A stretch of DNA of 50,600 nt from NCBI GenBank assembly GCA_015233785.1, contig JADFWT010000008.1:1-50600 (forward strand). Direction: 5' to 3'. Made by a program: the position numbers and the translations under genes. The DNA comes from Magnetococcales bacterium (GTDB lineage Bacteria > Pseudomonadota > Magnetococcia > Magnetococcales > JADFWT01). Position 1 is the first letter of the stretch. Each line of letters begins with the position of its first letter. The notes beneath the pieces were generated by a model. That model searched no databases and was not told the DNA's origin. It saw nothing but the letters and a program-made list of their open reading frames with translations. Positions 35,922 to 44,304 of this stretch are shown one piece after another.

Positions 35922-35941
35922 GTGGTGGTCGGTGTTGGTCG
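35922..35941. promoter_or_regulatory. Candidate activator-binding direct repeat
   Basis: Two adjacent 10-mers, GTGGTGGTCG (35922-35931) and GTGTTGGTCG (35932-35941), differ at one base and repeat with exact 10-bp spacing, one helical turn. They lie about 80-100 bp upstream of the predicted sigma-54 start, a normal place for an enhancer-binding protein. The binding protein is not shown. Confidence 0.4.
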
Positions 35942-35990
35942 GGCGATTAGTCCACTCATGAAAAGCAGGCTGTCCAGCTCTCTCACACTT

Positions 35991-37046
35991 TTACACCTGC
36001 GGTTTGTATTTTGAGTGCTCAAACTCAAATAGAATACGCAGCATGCGGCGCAGAAAAAGCTGCGGACGGGAGATCGCTTGTGGGTCTGTCTGGAGAGAGG
36101 GGGTAGACGACCGCCGTCCTTTGCGCAGATAACCGCCTAGCGCTGTCAGCAGGCGTGTACGGTGGGGTGCTGGCAGCGTCTCCAGTCGTGGATCGGGATC
36201 AAGATCATAGATCCAAGCCTGTCCATCGTCGCCTACCACATAACTCACCAGGCCCCATCCAAGTGGCGGAATCTTGCCTTTGGCCAGCAGTGGGGCCAGG
36301 GACCGCAGTATGGAAGGCGAAGGTTTGACCGACTGGAACCGCTCCAGGCGCTCCAGGGCAGGCGTGGCGTCGGGGGCTTCATGACGGAGGTGTTGGACCC
36401 AGTAGCCTGCTAGGAAATAGCTACGCTGCAACGGCCCGGATATCACCTTGGCCAACATGACTGGCGGCTTGTGCTCAGCCACCAGATCTTGCTGCTGGCG
36501 ATGGGTGAATCGTTGCCACGCACCGCGCCCGCTGGCCGGTCGCCACACCACCTGCTGATGACGTGCCATGAAACGTTCTGCGGCCACGGCTTCATTGGTC
36601 AACAGCAACTCAGGAACGGCCACCCCCGCCATGCGCAGACGTTCCAATTCGACAAATGGGCGCTGGTGACGAATATGCACCTCGGCATGGTTAAGTACCG
36701 CTGTGCCGCGCCGGGAGAGCTCCTGCAAAAAACTGAGTACAGCGCTGTATCCTTGCTGCTCCGCCAGATGGTCATCTCGCCAGACACTCCAGTCCCGCTG
36801 CACCGCCGCATCAGGAATCACTGGATTGACGTAACGGAAACCATACAGAAATACCCGCTCCATTGAGGTCATCTCTACGCCGTTCCAGAGCAGTCGCTGG
36901 GCGTCCATTGTCAGGGCATCCTCCAACAACGACAGGTCGCCAATCAATACATCAGGGCCGATGCGCTGGGCCAGTCGCTCCACCCACACTCTTGATGAGG
37001 GATCTCCGGCATGAAATAGCGCCAAACGCGGTGTGGGTGCAGGCAT
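35991..37046 (-). CDS. Divergent ATP-grasp-like enzyme (upstream copy)
   Basis: A 351-residue paralogue of the ATP-grasp enzyme at 33699-34691. Its N-terminal strand (RLALFHAGDPSSRVWVERLA) lines up with that of the other copy, and the overall order of blocks is kept: an HVRCTAP-like strand region is VFLYGFRYVNPVIPD here, the Lys strand is QVVWRPASGRGAWQ, and the metal site is WIYDLDPDPRLET. Key positions differ: the VVKPS Lys is replaced by Arg (VVWRPAS), and the D-x-N-P metal motif becomes DLDPDP. It may be weakly active, altered in specificity, or a substrate-binding partner for the intact copy. GGGAGAG precedes the ATG. It lies 13 bp after the TolC-like gene and directly upstream of the peptide promoter. 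Confidence 0.72.
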   Translation of the reverse strand: MPAPTPRLALFHAGDPSSRVWVERLAQRIGPDVLIGDLSLLEDALTMDAQRLLWNGVEMTSMERVFLYGFRYVNPVIPDAAVQRDWSVWRDDHLAEQQGYSAVLSFLQELSRRGTAVLNHAEVHIRHQRPFVELERLRMAGVAVPELLLTNEAVAAERFMARHQQVVWRPASGRGAWQRFTHRQQQDLVAEHKPPVMLAKVISGPLQRSYFLAGYWVQHLRHEAPDATPALERLERFQSVKPSPSILRSLAPLLAKGKIPPLGWGLVSYVVGDDGQAWIYDLDPDPRLETLPAPHRTRLLTALGGYLRKGRRSSTPSLQTDPQAISRPQLFLRRMLRILFEFEHSKYKPQV

Positions 37047-37059
37047 GCCGGATCTCTCC

Positions 37060-39033
37060 CTACCAATACTCGTGGTGGTGAATGATCTTATCTAGAAAGC
37101 GGGGGGCGCCACGACTCTTGCCCAGTAGACGAATGCGGTACTGGTCGAAGGCGTTGACCGTACCTTGCAGTGCGGCCTCCTGGGTCAACAGGCCACGTGC
37201 CGCCAACAGCTTCGAATAGGCTCGGCGTCGATCCATCTGCGCCGTGAGGTGGGCGAGCTTGGCCTGATGAACATCCTGGGATTTTACGATTAGCTCCCAC
37301 TCGCTAATGGAACCCTTGTTTTCGGCAATACGTTTAGCGTGGGAGAGGGTGTCGTTGGCCAAATGCAAGGCGGTTTGAGCGGCCTCTTCGCGCTGTTGGG
37401 ATGACAGCAGACCAGACACCGCATCGTACACCTCGCGAACAATGCTATGACTGACAGCGTCACGATCCAGCTTGCGTCCCTCCAGGTTGATGCCGGCCAG
37501 CGTTACCTGACCTTCGGCGGCCCGATGGCCTAGCACCCGTTTGAAGTTCACTGTGGTGGACATTGCCTGGGTGTCGGGCTCGGTGAGATTGACCGACATC
37601 GCCTGGGTCATGGAGCGGTAGCCGTATGTGGAGTTGTCCTGGGAATGGCTGAAGTCTGCGCTGAGACTCAGGTCAGGACGCGACTGATGTTTGCGATAAC
37701 GATGCTCCAGAGTATCGGCTTTCAGATGGAAGTCGGCCATCTTCATTTCGGGCCTCTGCGCCAGGGCCTGTTTTGTCAGCGGCTCTAGATCCAGCTCCAA
37801 TCTCTCCATGGGTGGGCTTTTCAAGAGATGATCAAACCCGATGGGAAGAATGAGCGTCTGCTCCAGGGCGTTGCCTTGTTCTTCGATCAACACCCCTAAT
37901 TTCAATGAGGCCGTTGCCAGCGCCTGGCGCGCCTCTTCCTCTTGAATCTGGCGCTGCTTCAGCTCCACCGCCATTTGTTGACGGTCGTAATTGCGTGCCT
38001 GTTGCTCAGCCACCATTCGAGCCAGATGCCCATAACGTACTTGGGCGCTGTAACGGTTATCCACCGCCGCCAGAAGCCTGAGAAATGCCTCGGCGCTATC
38101 CCAGTAGGCGCTGTCCACCTGGGCCAGGATGCCGTTGATGAATGCATCGAGCTGTGCATCGCCGCGTGCGCGATTGATTTCGGCCTGACGTAATGCCACA
38201 TCCTGTGTCGCCATGCGGCCAAAGCCCTTCATGTACGGCAGAGGCATCCACAGGTTGAGTGCCAATGCGGCCCCCCAAGGGCGTTGGAAGGCGTTGCGCC
38301 TGCTGTCGTAGTAGGTCTCCTTCATCGAAGCGCTTTGGGTCAGCGACAGTTGAGGTCCCCATGGTAACTGCTGGCGGATGGCCACCGTCACGCTGCGGGT
38401 CTCCAGTGGGCCGTTTGCCTCGCCGGAGTGTACCCGATACGAACGGGTCGTGTAGCCGCTGCTCTGTTGTAGATAACCCATGTGGGTCATCTTGGGGTAT
38501 CCATCCACCACCGAGCTGGTGATTGGAATGGTCAGTACGCTATTGCTGCCAGTGAGCGGTTGAAGATTACGTAGATAGACTGTTCCGGAACGGCGGCGTT
38601 CGTAAGTGACCGACTCGGTGCGGCCAACGCTGACCACAAATGTGGGGTCGAATACCGCTTCCGCCTGTTGCAGGGCCAAACGTGCCTTGTCGGCATCCAG
38701 TCCGGCGATGCGCAGCGAGAGATTTTTGCGCAGTGCCCGGATGTATGCCTGACGTGGTGTGATCAATACCCCTTTCCACCCTCTCATCGACCGCCACGCA
38801 CCTTGGGCGTTGTTGGCGTTGTTGAAGCTTCGCTGCAGAGTCCGGTAGCGTCGGCGCTCCTGAGCTGTAGGGACAAAATCGAGAAAATCGGTTAACGGTA
38901 TTGGTTCCAGTACCGCTTCGGTCTTTTCGGTGGCCGGTTCGGCCCGTGATGCGGCTGGAAGCATTACCACCCAACATAGCCCCAGTCCCAACAGCGCTGT
39001 GCTTCGTACCCCACGCAGAATCAGGCCACTCAT
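37060..39033 (-). CDS. TolC-like outer-membrane channel protein, third of three
   Basis: A 657-residue outer-membrane efflux protein homologue. It has a signal peptide (STALLGLGLCWVVMLPAASRA), then an N-terminal segment of ~90 residues not typical of TolC. The repeated OEP pattern follows: RQAYIRALRKNLSLRIAGLD starts the first half, and PLTKQALAQRPEMKMADFHL starts the second. Each half has long periplasmic helices and short beta-strands. It is longer than E. coli TolC (about 490 residues). The ATG overlaps the stop of the preceding TolC-like gene by 4 bp. It probably forms the exit channel of the locus, alone or together with its two neighbours. Confidence 0.88.
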   Translation of the reverse strand: MSGLILRGVRSTALLGLGLCWVVMLPAASRAEPATEKTEAVLEPIPLTDFLDFVPTAQERRRYRTLQRSFNNANNAQGAWRSMRGWKGVLITPRQAYIRALRKNLSLRIAGLDADKARLALQQAEAVFDPTFVVSVGRTESVTYERRRSGTVYLRNLQPLTGSNSVLTIPITSSVVDGYPKMTHMGYLQQSSGYTTRSYRVHSGEANGPLETRSVTVAIRQQLPWGPQLSLTQSASMKETYYDSRRNAFQRPWGAALALNLWMPLPYMKGFGRMATQDVALRQAEINRARGDAQLDAFINGILAQVDSAYWDSAEAFLRLLAAVDNRYSAQVRYGHLARMVAEQQARNYDRQQMAVELKQRQIQEEEARQALATASLKLGVLIEEQGNALEQTLILPIGFDHLLKSPPMERLELDLEPLTKQALAQRPEMKMADFHLKADTLEHRYRKHQSRPDLSLSADFSHSQDNSTYGYRSMTQAMSVNLTEPDTQAMSTTVNFKRVLGHRAAEGQVTLAGINLEGRKLDRDAVSHSIVREVYDAVSGLLSSQQREEAAQTALHLANDTLSHAKRIAENKGSISEWELIVKSQDVHQAKLAHLTAQMDRRRAYSKLLAARGLLTQEAALQGTVNAFDQYRIRLLGKSRGAPRFLDKIIHHHEYW

Positions 39034-41054
39034 CGCGCTACCTCCAACTGTGTCACCGAAATGTCTGATGGCGTGTTGGCCCGAGTATCGGTCCCATGCG
39101 GTGTGATGGATCCCAACTTACCCATGGCCGCCTGCAGTCCAAAGCGGGCCTCCTGAAGACCGATGTGCTGCTGAATGGTTTGCTGTCGTGCGGCCAGCAG
39201 TTCACCGCTCTTGACGATCACCTCATATTCGGTGACCCGGTGCGGATCGAAAGTCTGTTCCGCTTCACCCGATGTATCCCCGATGGTTCCGCCCACCGCC
39301 TCGACGGCACCAGAAGCGTCAGGCGCTTCGTCTTCCATACGACCATAAAGACGCGACACCCGCTGGTAGGCCGCAGCTGCCAGCCCCTGCTTTCGACGAG
39401 CGTTCTGTACCCGTTGGGCCGCGCTCAACCAGTTGGCATACGCACTCTGTACTTCCTGGGTGATCCGCCGTTGGGTGCGGGCCAGAGCTGTCTGGAGACG
39501 CAGGCGCTCTTCGCGCAGTCGACCCACCGCTGCATGGGCCGCTTTGTTCTGCCACGGGTAGCGATAACTGACGCCGCTGGATAGATCAATGCGGTCGGGA
39601 CGCGAAACACGGGTCATCGACTCCTCAAATGACTTGAATCCATACACCGCATTGCTCTGACTGCCGGAAACCGACAGCGCCAGTGAGGCGTCTGGGCGGG
39701 CGTTAGATTTTGCACTATTCAACTGAATCTCCGCATACCGGATCGCTAACCGTTGGCGAGCCAGATCAGGATGGCGCGTTGTGGCCTCCTGGATCGCCTC
39801 GGATAGCGTGATCTCCGGGCGGGCGTCGATCCGATCCAGGGCTTCCCGATAGCCTGCGGGCAGGTAGATCACCCCCGGATCAAACACCAATAGCTCGTTG
39901 AGGGCGTTAGAGGCCGTTAAAAGTTGGTTCAGCGCTTGAGTCTCCTGTGCATTGAGCCGGGCCTGCTCGGCCCTCGATTGGGCCTGGGCATAACGGGTGG
40001 CGAGGCCAGCCTCTACCAACCGTCCTATTCGGGTCGTTAGTGCCGCCGTCCGACCACGACTGTCGATCATCGCCTTGAGTAGGTGGGCGCTGCGAACCAG
40101 GTTCCAGTAGGCAAGGCCCACTCGGTGGAGCGTATCGTTCATGCTGCGGCGCAGGTCAGCGCTGGCCTGTTGCCGGGTTACACCGGTCTTCAGAAGCTCG
40201 TTCTCGCGGCTGGCGTAATCGCCCCAATTACGGGCATACGGTACCGGAAGCGATACAGTGCCGGAGACCGAGGTGGTCCAGGGACGCCCATAGGAGCCCA
40301 CCGTAGGGTCGTCGGAGCTGGCGTTGATGGCGTATTTGTTGTCCTTGCGGGTGGTCGTCTGGGTGACATTGACATCCATCCCGGACGGCAGCGGCTGGGT
40401 GATGGAGAGTGTGTAGACGGTGCTTTTGTCCGGCCCAGTGGGATCGGCCTCGCTGGCATCAATGGTGGACGGGTAGTACCCTCCTGGACGTTTCTGATCG
40501 AACATCAGAAAAGCCACCGGACTCTCGGAGTCGTAAATGGTGAACCGATCCTGCGTAATGTCTAACCCCTCGGTCTGTGCCCGCACGCAGGCCGGGTTGG
40601 AGGTAGGGCAGGCGATGGTGGCCTTCTTGAATTTCCAATCTTTCTCAGTGCGGTCGTAGGTCTTGCTGCGGCTGTAGTTCACTGAAAAAGCCAGGTAGGG
40701 ATCAAAATTGGCCTCGGCTATCTGCGCGCCCTGTCGAGCCACCCGACTCTGGAGCCGTTGGCGCTTGAGGGTGATGTTGTTTTGGCGGGCCTGCTCCAGC
40801 GCCTGCTCCAAGGTGATCTCTCGCCAGCTACGCCCCTTGAGAAGCGCGTGGCGGGTCACTGGGTAGCGCCTCTCCAACAGCCGGTTTAAATCTCCAGCTG
40901 ACCACCAGCCACCGGTCTTGTCGGATGCCGCCTCCAGCGGCTCCACCAAAGTTGCCGTACCCACGCCTAACAGCAGAACCATAACCAGCGCCGGAATGGA
41001 ACAAACGTTGCCATCACCGCTCACTTTGCACCTCGTTTGGTCAATGTTGCTCAT
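39030..41054 (-). CDS. TolC-like outer-membrane channel protein, second of three
   Basis: A 674-residue OEP-family protein with a signal segment (PALVMVLLLGVGTATLV). Family landmarks are ITLEQALEQARQNNITLKRQ in the first half and ITLSEAIQEATTRHPDLARQ in the second, each followed by long amphipathic helices. An insert with CPTSNPACV (~residue 160) holds two Cys that may form a disulfide in the periplasm; the corresponding region of the first TolC-like protein also has a Cys pair (SLCVRVDGETVSGSC). It overlaps both neighbouring TolC-like genes by 4 bp (ATGA), so the three are translationally coupled. Confidence 0.9.
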   Translation of the reverse strand: MSNIDQTRCKVSGDGNVCSIPALVMVLLLGVGTATLVEPLEAASDKTGGWWSAGDLNRLLERRYPVTRHALLKGRSWREITLEQALEQARQNNITLKRQRLQSRVARQGAQIAEANFDPYLAFSVNYSRSKTYDRTEKDWKFKKATIACPTSNPACVRAQTEGLDITQDRFTIYDSESPVAFLMFDQKRPGGYYPSTIDASEADPTGPDKSTVYTLSITQPLPSGMDVNVTQTTTRKDNKYAINASSDDPTVGSYGRPWTTSVSGTVSLPVPYARNWGDYASRENELLKTGVTRQQASADLRRSMNDTLHRVGLAYWNLVRSAHLLKAMIDSRGRTAALTTRIGRLVEAGLATRYAQAQSRAEQARLNAQETQALNQLLTASNALNELLVFDPGVIYLPAGYREALDRIDARPEITLSEAIQEATTRHPDLARQRLAIRYAEIQLNSAKSNARPDASLALSVSGSQSNAVYGFKSFEESMTRVSRPDRIDLSSGVSYRYPWQNKAAHAAVGRLREERLRLQTALARTQRRITQEVQSAYANWLSAAQRVQNARRKQGLAAAAYQRVSRLYGRMEDEAPDASGAVEAVGGTIGDTSGEAEQTFDPHRVTEYEVIVKSGELLAARQQTIQQHIGLQEARFGLQAAMGKLGSITPHGTDTRANTPSDISVTQLEVAR

Positions 41055-42898
41055 GACCCCTCCCTGATCTGCTTCAGCTCACCACGCACTGCCCGCAGAT
41101 TGATTTTGGCTTTCTGTACCGCTACCTGGGCGTCGATCAAACGACCTCGTGCCCCAGAGAGCTCCGCATAGCGTTGTAGATATTGAAACTGGGAGATCAA
41201 CCCTTCCTTCTGCATGCGTCGTGCGGTGGCCAATGCCTGCCGGGCCAGACCCAACTTGCGTCGTGCTAAACTCAATGTCAGGCCAGCGCTGTTGAGGCGT
41301 GCTAAAAGGCTATTTACCTCCTGGGTTACCGTCATCTCCCGGCTACGGGTCTGATCCTGAACCTGAATCAGATCGGCCTTGGCGCGACTATACTGTGCCC
41401 GGACATCTTCGTTGCCCAGTGGGATGGTGAAACGCACCCCAATGTAGGTCTTCTTGGTGTCAGGATCTCCCAACGCCCAGAGTGACTCGCCGAGGCTGTT
41501 ATAGCCCCAGGCTGCGTCCGATTGGCCAAGGTTGTGGGAGATGGTGAGCGCCAGGTCGGGACGTAGCTGGCGCTTGCGGTGCCGCTTGTAGAGGTCGGCC
41601 CGTTCCACTGCCACCCGAAGAGATTTGAGATCGGCCCGCCGGGTCATCGCCACTTTCAGGGAATCCTCAAATCCCTCCACACTGCTCTCATCCACCGCCT
41701 CCAGGATATTGCCGGCTACCGGAAACACCTCAGGCGGTAGATTAAGCTGCTCGGCAAGGAGTAGTGAGGCGCGAACCAGTGTCTGCCAAGCTGCCTCTTC
41801 GCCGTCTCGGGCAGCCGCCAGCGATTGGCTGGCCTGTATCTGTTCATAGCGGGTCACCTCTTGAGCTTCAAAGAGTCGCCGCGTTCGACCGGCCAGTGCC
41901 GCCATGCGCTTTCTATGATCCTGGGATGAGGCCACATTCATCATTGCTTGCGCCACATCCCAATAGGCGCTGGAGACCGACTGTACAATGCTGTTGGACA
42001 TGTCATCTACCTGATGACGTGTCTGGTATTGATCCAGTCGCGCCATCTGCGCCTGCACCGCAGAGGTAGAGCCCAACTTGCCAAAATTTTTGGAGTAGGG
42101 CAGGGGGGTGTTGAAACTGGCCGACAGGTTGCTGGCCCACTCCTTGGTGCCCATATCGGTGGCGATCATCAACGATGAGACCGAGGATGACTTGTCCAAG
42201 GTGTAGGGGGTCAGGGTGGACTCCAGGGATAGTGCCAGGGAACCGCCCCAGGGAAACAGCTTTGAACCACCCAGTGATCCGGTCCAGGACTCCGCCCAGT
42301 GGGTCATGTAGCTGCTGGCATACTCCAGCTCGGTGCTGATGGTAGGCGCGGTACAGGACCCGCTTACCGTTTCGCCGTCAACGCGTACGCAGAGCGATTC
42401 GCTGGAGTTATCCAGGTTCATGGTGCCGAACGCCTCTTCAAAGGCGTCCCAATCTTCACTCGCCTTACGGTAGCGGGTGATCATGTCGGCGCGCTTCTTG
42501 GTGCGATACACCGCATAATCCACCCCCATGCTGAAGGTGGGACTGAACGAAGCCTCGGCTTCTTGGATCGCAAACTTAGAGAGCGACACCTGATGTTGCA
42601 TCTGGCGAATATCCAGGCTTTTTTGGCGCGCCATCTGCTGAGCCTGGGCCAGGGTGACCGGACGGATCTCCCCCCCTTCCAGCAGCTCTCGGGCACCGTA
42701 TTGCCGCTTCTCCACTGCTTGGCGAAGCTGGTGCATCACCTGCTCCTGTCGTTCGCCAAACCAGCGCCACTCGGCACCTGAACGCCTCTCGGCTCCGAGG
42801 GGTGAGGCTACCATCAACGCCACCGACAACAGCGCCAAAATCATTCCGTATCTAATCGGAAATCTGACCATCGACTTGATGTTCACCACGCTCTCCAT
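41051..42898 (-). CDS. TolC-like outer-membrane channel protein, first of three
   Basis: A 615-residue OEP-family protein with a signal peptide (YGMILALLSVALMVASPLGA). Landmarks are VTLAQAQQMARQKSLDIRQM in the first half and SLKVAMTRRADLKSLRVAVE in the second, separated by beta-strand and helical segments. A Cys pair lies at about residues 165-175. It starts 5 bp after the FHA gene stop and overlaps the next TolC-like gene by 4 bp. The three TolC-like proteins are clearly diverged from one another, not recent copies. Confidence 0.9.
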   Translation of the reverse strand: MESVVNIKSMVRFPIRYGMILALLSVALMVASPLGAERRSGAEWRWFGERQEQVMHQLRQAVEKRQYGARELLEGGEIRPVTLAQAQQMARQKSLDIRQMQHQVSLSKFAIQEAEASFSPTFSMGVDYAVYRTKKRADMITRYRKASEDWDAFEEAFGTMNLDNSSESLCVRVDGETVSGSCTAPTISTELEYASSYMTHWAESWTGSLGGSKLFPWGGSLALSLESTLTPYTLDKSSSVSSLMIATDMGTKEWASNLSASFNTPLPYSKNFGKLGSTSAVQAQMARLDQYQTRHQVDDMSNSIVQSVSSAYWDVAQAMMNVASSQDHRKRMAALAGRTRRLFEAQEVTRYEQIQASQSLAAARDGEEAAWQTLVRASLLLAEQLNLPPEVFPVAGNILEAVDESSVEGFEDSLKVAMTRRADLKSLRVAVERADLYKRHRKRQLRPDLALTISHNLGQSDAAWGYNSLGESLWALGDPDTKKTYIGVRFTIPLGNEDVRAQYSRAKADLIQVQDQTRSREMTVTQEVNSLLARLNSAGLTLSLARRKLGLARQALATARRMQKEGLISQFQYLQRYAELSGARGRLIDAQVAVQKAKINLRAVRGELKQIREGS

Positions 42899-42902
42899 CG
42901 GC

Positions 42903-44279
42903 CTACATGAAGGCCTGCCACTGGTTAAGCAGCGGCACGTCCCGTTTCAACATCTCTTCCACCAAATAGCCGAAAAGCTGGAATCTGACTTTCATTGCCA
43001 TGTTGGTCTGGGGATTCTGTTTCAGTAATACCAGACGATCCTGGGCGCTGCTGTATGCCAGAATCTCTTCACGTTTAGGGGGGGTGTCCTTGCTGCTGCT
43101 CTTGGATGGGTCGGGAAAACGCTGCTTGAAATTGCGAATTGTTACCATCTCTCCGGCGATTCCCAACAGCGCCACCACGTCATCCGCTACCCGACGTTGT
43201 CCACCTCCCTTGCCACTTGTGACCAAACCCAGCTGATGCATCTGTTTCAGCGTCTGGTTGATCTCCTTTTCAGCCTGTTTAAGCTTCCCTTCGGCCAGGG
43301 CAAGGTGGAAATGGCGTTCAAAGCGGTAAAACAGAACGGTTGCCACCTGATCTTGAATCTGTAGGTGATTGGGGTGGGCTTTGTGAGTCTCATCTATTTT
43401 CTTGGCGTGCTTGTCAAGCTCATTGAAATGCTTCTTGGTTTGATCTTTATTTGGTAGTGTGGCAAGATCTTCGTGGGCCACACTGAACCGCTTCAGAATC
43501 TTGGCATTTTCCACTGCCAATTGGTCGCTGTTGTCACTGCCCAGTAGCCAAAAGGCCATTGCGGCCACCACCACCAATACTCCCCCTCCCACCAGGGCCA
43601 GCTTCATTCCTGTACTGCCCTGGGAGGCGGGTTGCTTTGCTGCGGTCTGATCGTCATGATCCAGTGTCTCACGCATGGTCGCTGCCGGGGCGCGTGTCTC
43701 CTCGTCCTGCCTGACCGTCGCTTCCAGCTCCTCCTCTTCATGACGCTTCTCCTCCAACTGCGCCATGTGGTCGCCCACCTGATTGCCGTAGATGGTCTCC
43801 ATCTCCTCGTTGTCCTGGGGCGGCTGACCGCTGCCCACGCTGGTGATTTCGTCGGCTTCCATCTCCGGGCGATCCAGCACAAAGCGGAACTTCACCGGAC
43901 CAAAGCGCACGTAGTCACCGGATCGCAGGCGCCGCTCCTGACTGATGCGCTCATCGTTGATGAACACACCGTTGGTGCTGCCTTGGTCCTTAACGCCCCA
44001 GCTGCCGTAGGCCACCAGCAAGGTCGCGTGGTGCCCGGAGACCTTTGGGCTTTTCAGTGCCACATCATTACTGGCGCTGCGTCCAACCTGCATCTCTTGG
44101 CCCTTCAGCTCGATCTCCAGCCCCGCTTGGGAGGCATCCAACGTGCTGTCGTCCACACAGACCAGCTTGGCAGGTGGGGTGGAACCCTTGGGGCCACCAT
44201 GCTTTCCTGTCGTTGTCGCGGCTTCGGTGACGTTGGCATCCATAATGGTGAGATCTTCTGCGTCCGATGATTCTTCCAT
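42903..44279 (-). CDS. FHA-domain membrane protein of the export locus
   Basis: A 458-residue single-pass membrane protein. CGGAGGA precedes the ATG. A cytoplasmic FHA domain (about residues 38-135) shows the phosphothreonine-binding signature: QVGRSASNDV, KVSGHHATLL and QGSTNGVFINDERI. An acidic, Glu-rich linker follows, then a transmembrane helix (~222-246, LALVGGGVLVVVAAMAFWLLGS) and a helical periplasmic domain of ~210 residues. FHA domains bind phosphothreonine, so the exporter may be assembled or gated by protein phosphorylation; no Ser/Thr kinase is in the window. The gene lies between the ABC exporter and the TolC-like genes, so it probably belongs to the apparatus. Confidence 0.88.
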   Translation of the reverse strand: MEESSDAEDLTIMDANVTEAATTTGKHGGPKGSTPPAKLVCVDDSTLDASQAGLEIELKGQEMQVGRSASNDVALKSPKVSGHHATLLVAYGSWGVKDQGSTNGVFINDERISQERRLRSGDYVRFGPVKFRFVLDRPEMEADEITSVGSGQPPQDNEEMETIYGNQVGDHMAQLEEKRHEEEELEATVRQDEETRAPAATMRETLDHDDQTAAKQPASQGSTGMKLALVGGGVLVVVAAMAFWLLGSDNSDQLAVENAKILKRFSVAHEDLATLPNKDQTKKHFNELDKHAKKIDETHKAHPNHLQIQDQVATVLFYRFERHFHLALAEGKLKQAEKEINQTLKQMHQLGLVTSGKGGGQRRVADDVVALLGIAGEMVTIRNFKQRFPDPSKSSSKDTPPKREEILAYSSAQDRLVLLKQNPQTNMAMKVRFQLFGYLVEEMLKRDVPLLNQWQAFM

Positions 44280-44304
44280 GATCTATTCCTCCGAGTTGCG
44301 ATGC

